Positions 1 through 6,325 of a stretch of DNA of 6,325 nt are shown one piece after another (the stretch's first letter is position 1; every line of letters starts with the position of its first letter). The notes under the pieces were generated by a model. It was not told the DNA's origin, made no database searches, and saw only the letters and a list, made by a program, of their open reading frames with translations. A program made the position numbers and the translations under genes. This DNA comes from an uncultured Clostridium sp. (GTDB lineage: Bacteria > Bacillota > Clostridia > TANB77 > CAG-508), in NCBI GenBank assembly GCA_947643945.1, contig CANRXN010000067.1, positions 1-6,325 of the forward strand. The letters are read 5' to 3'.

Positions 1-23
1 TTAGCACTGATAACTCCTGCGTC

Positions 24-275
24 TTATATTTTTTCAATTGCATCTTCATTATCATAAACCAATTTTGCTGGGATTTTTCCATTAGTAGCATAAAAAGAAG
101 AAATCTTATCACGCAAATTTCCTATATCATTTTTCATTTCTTTTAATTTCCCAATTTTTAAATTGTCTTTGGCATTATAAATGATAATATTAGTAAGTAT
201 CATTAAAACTAATACTGCTATTACCAGTGAAATTAATGAAATTCCTTTTTCCTTTTTTATTTTGTCTTTTATCAT
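24..275 (-). CDS. Prepilin-like protein with N-terminal methylation-type signal, possibly cut short by in-frame TAA
   Basis: A short protein of 83 aa, MIKDKIKKEKGISLISLVIA at its start. The charged start, the K-G-I-S-L junction and the roughly 20-residue hydrophobic stretch that follows look like a type IV pilin or pseudopilin leader cut by a prepilin peptidase at Gly. The tail then runs into a short amphipathic helix and a Y-A-T-N-G-K-I-P segment that I associate with clostridial pilin-like proteins (inference from memory). I chose ATG at 275 because AAAAGGAGA lies 9 nt upstream; the frame is open upstream to 350, but that extension runs towards the repeat at 359-395 and has no such site. 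The stop is TAA at 24-26. Beyond it the same frame stays open to the window edge, reading D-A-G-V-I-S-A, which resembles a continuation of the family, so the gene may be a nonsense-interrupted longer gene. It has no in-frame CGG. Confidence 0.6.
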   Translation of the reverse strand: MIKDKIKKEKGISLISLVIAVLVLMILTNIIIYNAKDNLKIGKLKEMKNDIGNLRDKISSFYATNGKIPAKLVYDNEDAIEKI

Positions 276-284
276 TTGCACATT

Positions 285-293
285 TCTCCTTTT
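285..293 (-). promoter_or_regulatory. Ribosome binding site of the prepilin-like gene
   Basis: AAAAGGAGA on the minus strand, 9 nt before the ATG at 275. It decides for this start over the upstream in-frame ATG codons at about 344-350. Confidence 0.7.
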
Positions 294-358
294 ACAATTA
301 AGGATTGTCTCTATGGGATAACTTAGCTGTAACTCGCTTTGCATCCCCAAATCCCCAA

Positions 359-395
359 AGCAGGGATTTTAAGGAACGTCCCCCTAATCCCTGCT
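359..395. repeat. REP-like inverted repeat between the M50 protease and prepilin-like genes
   Basis: A perfect 10-bp inverted repeat, AGCAGGGATT (359-368) and AATCCCTGCT (386-395), encloses a 17-nt loop containing GGAACGTCCCCC. On the minus strand the loop reads GGGGGACGTTCC, which resembles the GGGGACG-TTCC core of REP-like repeats linked to IS200-type (RAYT) transposases in Firmicutes (recollection, not a search). It lies just downstream of the M50 stop codon. It has no U-tract on either strand, so a classical intrinsic terminator is unlikely, although the hairpin could stabilise the 3' end of the transcript. The rest of 276-413 shows nothing else I can support. Confidence 0.5.
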
Positions 396-413
396 ATTAG
401 TTTACTATTAATT

Positions 414-1095
414 TCATTTAATTTCAAGACTTTTTTCCATATTGCTTTGGTTTTTTTCTAGCAAATGATAGATTTCATTTCTTTTTTTGTATTTGATATC
501 TTCTTTTATAAATAGTCCCCAAAGCACCAAAACCATAAAGAAAATGGCAATGTTTTGAACGAGATAAATTAAGATGCTACAAATTAGCGTAATTATCATT
601 AGGCTTATAAATGATAAGGTATTGGTATATTTTTCCGCTTTTATTTTTCCTAAAAATATATGTAAAATTCCTTTTAAGACTCTTCCCCCATCTAATGGAT
701 AGATTGGTAATAAGTTAAATAAGATTAGCAATAAATTAGCATATAATATCATAAGACCATCAAAAACATTCATGTTTAGTTGCCAAATTACTATCATAAT
801 AAGTAGATTGGTAAGTGGTCCTGCTAAGGCAACAGCTATTTTTTTTATTTCTAGGTAATTGGCTTGTTTTATTTTTTTGTTGTAGTCTTTTGGTGTTAAT
901 TTAAAAGATATGGCTACGCCATAAGGCATTAGTTCCATTTTTTGTGGCTTCATTCCTAAAATTAAGCCACAAAGTAAATGTCCGGAACTCATGTAAGATG
1001 GCAAAAAACATAATCATGGCATAACTTTCAATTTGTTTGGTAAGGTAAAATAAAAGGATAAAAATGAATATTTTTAAATCAATTCGAAATCGCAT
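414..1095 (-). CDS. spoIVFB: SpoIVFB-like site-2-type M50 intramembrane metalloprotease, with +1 frameshift at CGG
   Basis: An integral-membrane zinc protease of the M50B family. In Bacillus the homologue cleaves pro-sigma-K in the mother cell during sporulation; the substrate here is inferred only. Read in two frames it gives 226 aa: hydrophobic N-terminus, zinc motif H35-E36-F-G-H39, A-G-P-L-T-N at about 91-96, several membrane segments, and N127-L-L-P-I-Y-P-L-D135-G-G, where D135 would be the third zinc ligand. The positions agree closely with B. subtilis SpoIVFB, but the C-terminal CBS domain of that protein is missing, leaving a short charged tail. Start ATG 1095 has AAAGGGAGG 9 nt upstream, and this site overlaps the stop of the M23 gene, so the two are probably translationally coupled. 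The frame breaks at the in-frame CGG at 982-984, inside HExxH. Without a shift only 64 aa are made and the second zinc His is lost. It is either a programmed-shift gene, a pseudogene or a sequencing error. Confidence 0.88.
982..984 (-). other. In-frame CGG with +1 frameshift inside the HExxH motif
   Basis: Coding strand CAT GAG TTC CGG ACA. Skipping the first C of CGG (base 984) gives CAT GAG TTC GGA CAT, that is H-E-F-G-H, and the downstream frame then continues to a normal M50 C-terminus. The extra base could also be placed one or two bases earlier, so it is located to within about 2 nt. Confidence 0.8.
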
Positions 1096-1104
1096 TTCTA
1101 TTAG

Positions 1105-1113
1105 CCTCCCTTT
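1105..1113 (-). promoter_or_regulatory. Ribosome binding site of the M50 gene overlapping the M23 stop codon
   Basis: AAAGGGAGG on the minus strand, 9 nt before ATG 1095. It overlaps the TAA (1112-1114) of the frame-corrected M23 gene. This tight spacing supports both co-translation and the corrected M23 end. Confidence 0.75.
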
Positions 1114-2009
1114 ATAATTCTAAAATACTTTCAGGATTTACACATTTTTCTTTTAATCTTACTTCAAAGTGCAAATGTGGTCCTGTCGAATTTCCGGGTT
1201 GAGCCAACTTCTGCAATTTCTTGTCCTTGTGTGATTTTGTCTCCTTGTTTTACATAGAGTTGATGGCAATGGGCATAAATTATGCTAACTTCGCCAATTT
1301 GAATTTTTAAATGATTTCCGTAATCTCCTTCGCTTGAAGCTAAAACAACTTCTCCTTCTGTTGCTGCTTTTATTTTGGTACCTTGGTTTGCTGCTATATC
1401 GGTTCCGGTATGGTTTTTAGGAACGGTTCCAGTTGCTCCTTCTCTTACGCCAAAGGGTGAGCTAATTACACCGCCTTCTAAGGGTTTAATAAAGGTTGTT
1501 GTATTTTTGATATCTTGAATTTCTTGTTGCTCTTGTGATAAGGTTTGTGGGGCCTCTTCTTCTAAGGTTTCTGTTGCTCCTCCAATTGCTTCGTTTAGCA
1601 CTTCTTGGTTTTGCCCTTCCTGGTTTTGGTCTTGGTTTTGCTCTTGTCCTTCTTGCCCTTCTTCTTGCTTTGGTTCTTGGTCTTGTTCTTTTTCTTGATT
1701 TGACCAAGCTAACACCTGATTTTTTACCATTTCATAAAGTTCTAAAAAATTGGTATCATAGGAAAGTATTTCATTTGCTTTATTAATAAAGTCATTGGAA
1801 AACACATATTGATTGTTTTGGACAGCATATATAATTAAATAGATGGCTACACAAATTAACATTTGTATAATCATCTTTCGTAATAATCTAATATCTTTTT
1901 TTTCATTGACGGTTACTTTGGCAATCGGTCTTGTTTCCCCTTGCCTTCTTTTTTGATAGATTTCTTCGGCTCGTCTTATTTTTTCTTCTACTGTCATAAC
2001 TCTTTCCAT
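1112..2009 (-). CDS. spoIVFA: SpoIVFA-like membrane-anchored M23 (LytM) peptidase, with +1 frameshift at CGG
   Basis: A single-pass membrane protein with an extracytoplasmic LytM domain, directly upstream of the M50 gene. In Bacillus SpoIVFA anchors and regulates SpoIVFB. Frame-corrected length is 298 aa: basic cytosolic N-terminus, membrane helix at about 46-63, a Glu/Gln-rich low-complexity linker at about 104-165, then the M23 domain from about 175. Putative zinc ligands are H200 and D204 (N-H-T-G-T-D), H247 (Y-A-H) and H278-L-H280 (G-P-H-L-H-F-E). All catalytic positions are present, so it may be an active endopeptidase as well as an anchor. Start ATG 2009 has GAGGTG 8 nt upstream. In the standard reading the frame ends at 1164 with T-R-K-F-D-R-T-T-F-A-L and loses HLH; skipping one C of the CGG at 1194-1196 restores G-S-T-G-N-S-T-G-P-H-L-H-F and runs on to TAA at 1112-1114. 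The symbol is assigned from domain order and neighbourhood, not a search. Confidence 0.82.
1194..1196 (-). other. In-frame CGG with +1 frameshift before the HLH zinc motif
   Basis: Coding strand TCA ACC CGG AAA TTC. Skipping one C gives TCA ACC GGA AAT TCG ACA GGA, that is S-T-G-N-S-T-G, the standard lead-in to P-H-L-H-F-E in M23 peptidases. Without the shift a TGA is met 10 codons after the CGG. Confidence 0.82.
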
Positions 2010-2017
2010 TAAAAAAA

Positions 2018-2023
2018 CACCTC
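2018..2023 (-). promoter_or_regulatory. Ribosome binding site of the M23 gene
   Basis: GAGGTG on the minus strand, 8 nt before ATG 2009. A second in-frame ATG (codon 5) has no such site. Confidence 0.65.
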
Positions 2024-2074
2024 TTCCTTTGTTTTGTTCTTTACAACTTATGATGGAAAAAGTGGTTTTATTCC

Positions 2075-2425
2075 TTATTTAATAACCAGTAGCATTGCTT
2101 GTATAATAATGATGCTGGTTGCTAAATAAGCATATTTTTTCAATCTTTTATAGTTTTTGTAATTTTCGATTGCTCTTTTTTGTTTTTGCTCATGGTTATT
2201 TTCTAGTTTAGAAATATAGCTACTTACTAGCATTTCCGCTTCTTTTAAAATATAGTCTTTTTCTCTTTTTTGTCGTTCTTCTTTGTTTGGAACCTTTCTT
2301 TTCTTTTCTATTTTTTGTAATTTCTTTACTTTTTTGCTAGATTTTAAAATAACAATGGCTTCTTCTACTAAATTAGATGGTAAATTTTTTAAAACTACCA
2401 TGTTTTTCATGTTACTAGTCTCCAT
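2075..2425 (-). CDS. Unknown 116-aa protein with a C-terminal membrane anchor
   Basis: I do not recognise this protein. It begins with a short segment M-K-N-M-V-V-L-K-N-L-P-S-N-L-V-E-E-A, which reads like a small folded or peptide-binding element. It continues as a very Lys/Glu-rich region (about 29-95) likely to be helical or coiled coil, and ends in one hydrophobic helix at about 98-115 followed by Lys. That is the layout of a tail-anchored protein with a cytosolic N-terminus. ATG 2425 has AAAGGAGG 10 nt upstream; the internal Met6 is too far from it. It lies 65 nt upstream of the SpoIVFA-like gene on the same strand with no terminator between, so it is probably the first gene of that operon and may act with the protease pair at the same membrane (inference). 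It has no in-frame CGG, and its Arg codons are AGA and CGA. Confidence 0.75.
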   Translation of the reverse strand: METSNMKNMVVLKNLPSNLVEEAIVILKSSKKVKKLQKIEKKRKVPNKEERQKREKDYILKEAEMLVSSYISKLENNHEQKQKRAIENYKNYKRLKKYAYLATSIIIIQAMLLVIK

Positions 2426-2435
2426 TTTTTAGTAA

Positions 2436-2443
2436 CCTCCTTT
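2436..2443 (-). promoter_or_regulatory. Strong ribosome binding site of the first minus-strand operon gene
   Basis: AAAGGAGG on the minus strand, 10 nt before ATG 2425: a near-perfect anti-SD complement. No convincing promoter for this operon was found in 2444-2533. A weak TATAAC lies on the minus strand near 2471-2478, without a good -35. Confidence 0.7.
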
Positions 2444-2507
2444 GCTTAAAGTTTTTCCATTTTTTATGAGGTTATACATAGAAACAGTAGATTTTCGAAA
2501 ACATTCA

Positions 2508-2516
2508 TGATATAAT
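2508..2516 (+). promoter_or_regulatory. Extended -10 promoter for the M6 protease
   Basis: TGATATAAT is a perfect extended -10 (TG-N-TATAAT). The hexamer 17 nt upstream (TAGATT, 2488-2493) is a poor -35, which fits an extended -10 promoter. The expected start of transcription is near 2522-2524, right at the ribosome binding site, giving a leader of only about 10 nt. Confidence 0.5.
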
Positions 2517-2522
2517 AATTTT

Positions 2523-2529
2523 GAGGTGA
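2523..2529 (+). promoter_or_regulatory. Ribosome binding site of the M6 protease
   Basis: GAGGTGA ends 4 nt before ATG 2534. The spacing is a little short but the match is good, and no other start fits the signal peptide. Confidence 0.65.
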
Positions 2530-2533
2530 TTGT

Positions 2534-5500
2534 ATGAAAAAAATAGTATTTACCATTTTATTTATTTTACTTGCAAGTTGTCCTATTGTAGCTAATGCAA
2601 AAGCATCCAATAAGCCAAGTGAAAACTTTGCAAATATAGTTTTCTTTGCCTATTACGATGGTACAACTACTCAAATTGAAGAAGATAAAAAATATTACGA
2701 AGACAACAGTAGTTTTTTAATTGATCTTTATGAAGGTACTAGCAAACGAAGCTTTACCAATTATTTAAAAGAAATATCTTATGGAAAATTTAATGTTAAA
2801 AATATCTTTCCACAATTGGAAAATGGAAGCATTAAACCAATGAAATTAAATATAAATATTCAAGATTCTTATGATAGAAACAATGATTCTACGCTAATCC
2901 AGCAAATCGTTGCTACTTATCCATCCATTAGTAGCCAAATTGTTGACTACAATAACGATGGGTATATTGATAATTTAACTATTATTATCAAAGATAGAGA
3001 CGGTTATACGGCAACCAACCATTCTACCTTTGTTTCTCATAAAGGAGATTATCCAGAAGCTAAAAAATATCTAAATAAATATATTGGCACTTATAATATT
3101 GTTAATACAGCTTCTATTGTTAATCCAGCTTCTATTATCAATAATGAATCTGGGGTTATTACCCATGAATTCTTACATTCACTAGGATTTCCTGATTTAT
3201 ATAGGAGTGATGCAAGTTCTGTCGACTATCCTGTTGATGTTTGTGATATTATGGCTTCTGCTAACCAAGGGATGTCATATCCGCTTGCTTATTTAAGAAA
3301 AGAATTCACTAAATGGCTTGATATCGAAACTATTACCCAAAGTACATCCTTACGATTAGATTTACAATCCAATGCAGATGGAAATCAGGCTTTTATCTTA
3401 AAGTCTCCTCTTAATGATTATGAATATTTTGTCGTTGAATATAGAAAAAAAGATTTTGGTATTGACAATTTAGATAGACATATTGGCGGTTCTGGTATTA
3501 TTGTTTATCGTGTTGATACTACTGTAGAAGGTCTTAGTAACCATTATGGAAAAACAGGAGTTTATGTCTTTAGACCACAAAATGATGTTACTCTAACAGA
3601 TGAAAAACAAAAAGTTTACAATGCCTATCTTTCCCAAGAATCTGGTAGAACTAGCATTGGTTCTGCTAATATGAATTTAGGCTTAAAAGATGGTGCTCTT
3701 ACTTTTTCTGATGGAGGTAATTCTGGCATTGTTATAAAAAATGTATCGAAAACAAATGGAGCTTATATGACATTAGATGTTGAAATTCCCAAAGCAGAAA
3801 ATTTTGACTTATGGCAAAACAAGAATCTTCCTGATTTAATTGGCGGAAACGCCAATACCAATAAAAATATTGCCATTACGAAATACAAAGATAAACTATT
3901 TGCTTTATCTTATGCTAATAATAAAGTATATACCCAAAGCTTAGAAAACAACAAATGGGTTACAAAAGGTACTAGTAATATAACCTTAGATGCCTTTACT
4001 AATATTAAAGTAGTAGAATTAAATAATACATTATATCTAATAGCCAATAATACCAATGCACTAAATGTTTATAAATGGAATGATGGTAATAATACCTGGT
4101 CTTACGTTTCTTCTTATCAAGAAACTTTAAATGAATTTGAGGTTAGTAACATTGATAATAAACTATATATTGCTGGTTCTACTTCTAACAAAGCTACATT
4201 ATATGTCTTAAATAGCAATACACTAACTAAGCTTGGAGACTATTATAGCGGAATAAATGGTATTCCAAAGATAGGAGAAATCAATCATAAAATCTATGTT
4301 TCTATTAAAAATATGAATGGAGATATTTTATTATATCAATATAATGCAAATCAATTCAATCCTATTCATACTGGTATTAACGCTAATAATTATGATTTAA
4401 AATCACTCGATAATAAATTATATATCGCTTTAGGAACGGATTTAAATGGTGCAAAATTACTTTTAAACGAATATGATGGCAGTCGTTGGGAGACAATCTC
4501 TTCTTCTCTTGCATTATCTTTTCCTAATTTAGTGGTTAGCCAAGGAAACTTGTATATTATAGGTACTTCTAATAATAATTTATATACTTATTCTTATCAA
4601 GAAGATACCAAAAAGTTTACGATGGAAGGAACTATTGTTGATACTGGCTCATCTTTTTATGATACTTCTTTGGTGGCTATTGCTAATTCTATTTATGTAG
4701 GTATTAAGAAAGCTAATAATACGTTATTGGTTAAAGCAAAAGAAACGACAAATCGTCTTATTTCTTTGAGTGTTACACCTCCTACGAAGGTTACCTATGA
4801 AATGGGAGAAAGCTTAGATAAAACAGGTTTAAGAGTAATTGCTAATTATACAAATGGTCAAAAGGAAGTAACGAATTATACGATTTCTAATTTTAATACT
4901 AATACCATAGGTACGCATTCTGCTACTATTACTTATGAAGGAATTTCTAATACTTTTACTTATCAGGTGGTTAATACCAGTATCAACTTACCTACTATAA
5001 AAGATGGTATATATGCCATTCATTCAGCCATCAATCCAAAATTTGTTTTAGATATTAATGGTGCTTCTAAGGATAATGGAGCAAATGTACATTTATATGA
5101 AAATTCAGTAGATGGACAAAAAAGATTTAAAGTAACCTATTTAGGGGATGGCTATTATAACATTATTGCAATGCATTCTAATAAATCATTAGATGTAAAA
5201 GATGCTTCCCAAGGAAAAGGTGCTAATGTATGGCAATGGGAGGCAAATGGTAGCGATAGCCAAAAGTGGATTATTAAAGATGTTGGAAATGGTTATTATA
5301 GCATCATTTCCAAATGTAATGGACTTTATATCGATGTAAACAATGGAATTGCAGGTAACTTTACCAATATTCAAATGTGTGATGGAAATGGCTTAAACGC
5401 TCAAAAATTTATTTTTGAAAAAGTAAGAGATAAAAACGATACTCCGATACAAGGAACCAAAACATTAGCGGATGGAACTTATATTATTCGTTCTTCTATC

Positions 5501-6325
5501 AATCCTATCTTTGCTCTAGATGTATATGGCGCATCAAATACAAATGGAGCTAATGTACAATTATATGAATACACGATAGATAAACAAAAAAAATTCAAGG
5601 TAACTTATTTAGGCGATGGATGTTATAGCTTAGTTGCTCTGCACTCTAATAAATCTTTAGCAGTAAAAGATTCTTCTTTTGAAAAAGGAGCTAATGTGCA
5701 TCAATGGGAACAAGATGGAAGTGATAGCCAAAAATGGATTATTAAAAGTACTGGCGATGGTTATTATAGCATTATCTCTAAATTAAGTGGATTTTATATA
5801 GATGTAAATAATGGAATTGCTAATAATTATACAAATCTTCAAATGTGTAATGGAAATGGAATGGCAGCACAAAAATTTAGGTTTGACCGAGTAAAGGAAA
5901 ATAGTGAAATACAAGTACAAGGTGCCAAAACTTTAGATACAGGAACTTATATTATTCGTTCTTCTATTAACCCTATCTTCGCTTTAGATGTCAATCGGTG
6001 CTTCTATTGCAAATGGAGCAAATGTACAATTATATGAATTTGCACCAGCAAATCAAAAGAAATTTAAAGTAACTTATTTAGGGGATGGATTCTATAGCAT
6101 TGTAGCTGTACATTCTAATAAAGCAATAGAGGTAAGAGATGCAGCAACTGAAAAAGGAGCAAATGTATGGCAATGGGAACAAACAGGAGAAGATAATCAA
6201 AAGTGGGTGCTGAAAGAAGAAGGGAATGGCTATTATAGTATTATTTCAAAATGCAATGGACTTTATATAGATGTAAACAATGGAATTGCAGGTAATTTTA
6301 CCAATATCCAAATGTGTGATGGAAA
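2534..6325 (+). CDS. Secreted M6-family metalloprotease with propeller-like, Ig-like and ricin lectin domains; partial, +1 frameshift at CGG
   Basis: A secreted zinc protease of the M6 (immune inhibitor A) type. Domains in order: signal peptide 1-22 (cleavage V-A-N-A/K, although L-A-S-C16 also fits a lipobox); M6 catalytic region from about 30 to 420 with a Ca-binding-like D138-Y-N-N-D142-G-Y-I-D, the active site H211-E212-F-L-H215-S-L-G-F-P-D221 and a Met-turn-like D-I-M240; a region at about 425-740 with repeated K-L-Y-I/N-T-L-Y strands, probably a beta-propeller or Kelch-like fold; an Ig-like (Big_3-type) domain at about 743-813; ricin-type lectin repeats at 825-964, 981-1120 and from 1137. 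The unshifted frame ends at 6037 after R1155 (CGG at 5996-5998); skipping one C restores the third lectin repeat, which stays open to the window edge, so the true end is outside. Its likely role is cleaving glycoproteins (mucin or host or dietary protein) while bound to sugars (inference). It is transcribed divergently from the minus-strand operon and has its own promoter. Confidence 0.88.
5006..6325 (+). repeat. Tandem ricin-type lectin repeats, 468-nt period, third copy cut by window edge
   Basis: Three copies begin at 5006, 5474 and 5942 (G-I-Y-A-I-H, G-T-Y-I-I-R, G-T-Y-I-I-R), exactly 468 nt (156 codons) apart. Each carries F-x-L-D-V/I-x-G-A-S, G-A-N-V-x-L-Y-E, F-K-V-T-Y-L-G-D-G, H-S-N-K-x-L/I, G-A-N-V-x-Q-W-E, S/N-Q-K-W and L/F-Y-I-D-V-N-N-G-I-A. 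The offset between copies 1 and 3 is 936 nt before the CGG at 5996 and 937 nt after it (5312 against 6249), which shows the extra base directly. Confidence 0.9.
5996..5998 (+). other. In-frame CGG with +1 frameshift in the third ricin repeat
   Basis: GTC AAT CGG TGC TTC here, against ATT AAT GGT GCT TCT in copy 1 and GTA TAT GGC GCA TCA in copy 2. The third copy has exactly one additional C (5996) before the Gly codon. Skipping it restores D-V-N-G-A-S-I-A-N-G-A-N-V-Q-L-Y-E. Without the shift a TGA is met 12 codons after the CGG. Confidence 0.88.

Noticed and set aside
276..350. Upstream extension of the prepilin-like gene to ATG 350
   Set aside because: The extension is not pilin-like and has no ribosome binding site, while ATG 275 has a good one.
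359..395. Intrinsic terminator of the M50 gene
   Set aside because: The stem is good but no T-run follows it on the minus strand.
982..1196. Simple codon reassignment of CGG (for example to Trp or Gln) as the explanation
   Set aside because: A changed meaning of CGG would still leave the downstream sequence in the wrong frame; only a +1 shift restores the conserved motifs.
1400..1415. A sequencing artefact that adds C at every CCGG
   Set aside because: CCGG also occurs near 1405 (coding ACC GGA ACC) in correct frame, and the third site is TCGGT, so a simple CCGG-driven error does not fit, although independent errors cannot be excluded.
1486..1707. Arg/Lys-rich minus-strand open frame of 73 aa
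   Set aside because: It is the shadow of the Gln/Glu-rich low-complexity linker of the M23 gene in another frame, with no ribosome binding site.
1535..1786. Leu-rich plus-strand open frame of 83 aa that looks like a membrane protein
   Set aside because: It is the antisense of the same Glu/Gln-rich repeat (CTT/TTG runs give Leu/Phe), with no start signal.
5189..5374. Minus-strand open frame of 61 aa inside the lectin repeats
   Set aside because: It is antisense to a clearly coding ricin repeat, with no start signal and no recognisable content.
5006..6325. CRISPR-like or noncoding tandem array
   Set aside because: The 468-nt period is a multiple of three, and the copies differ mainly at synonymous or conservative positions, as expected for protein domain repeats.

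Overview
This is a low-GC Bacillota (Firmicutes) window, probably clostridial or a related gut lineage. The evidence is strong A/T bias, Arg codons mostly AGA, AAGGAGG-type ribosome binding sites, a SpoIVFA/SpoIVFB-like pair, a prepilin-type N-terminus, and a secreted M6 protease with ricin-type lectin repeats. The exact taxon cannot be read from the sequence.

Layout. The left part is on the minus strand, in transcription order: a 116-aa tail-anchored-looking protein of unknown function (2425-2075), a SpoIVFA-like membrane-anchored M23/LytM peptidase (2009-1112), a SpoIVFB-like M50 intramembrane protease (1095-414), a REP-like inverted repeat (359-395), and a prepilin-like protein at the left edge (275-24). 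In the prepilin-like gene an in-frame TAA is followed by further open frame. A 108-bp divergent intergenic region (2426-2533) holds the minus-strand ribosome binding site and a good extended -10 promoter for the plus strand. From 2534 to the window edge is one very long secreted M6 metalloprotease: signal peptide, HEFLHSLGFPD active site, a propeller-like middle, a bacterial Ig-like domain, then at least three ricin-type repeats with an exact 468-nt period.

The main observation: three of the genes are broken by a +1 frameshift in the standard reading, and in all three the frame is restored by skipping the first base of an in-frame CGG codon, so that CGG-N is read as GGN (Gly). The sites fall in the HE-F-GH zinc motif of the M50 protease, just before the HLH zinc motif of the M23 peptidase, and at a conserved N-G-A-S in the third ricin repeat. 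I found no other in-frame CGG in any gene of the window; the other Arg codons (about 40) are AGA, AGG, CGA or CGT. This suggests a genome where CGG has no normal cognate tRNA and acts as a +1 frameshift (or four-base Gly) codon. Sequencing error or gene decay remain alternatives, but neither explains the shared codon context.

Together, the minus-strand genes look like a spore-development proteolysis cassette: the M23 protein as anchor or regulator, the M50 protein as intramembrane protease. The plus-strand protease looks like an independently transcribed secreted enzyme that uses lectin modules to bind glycans.
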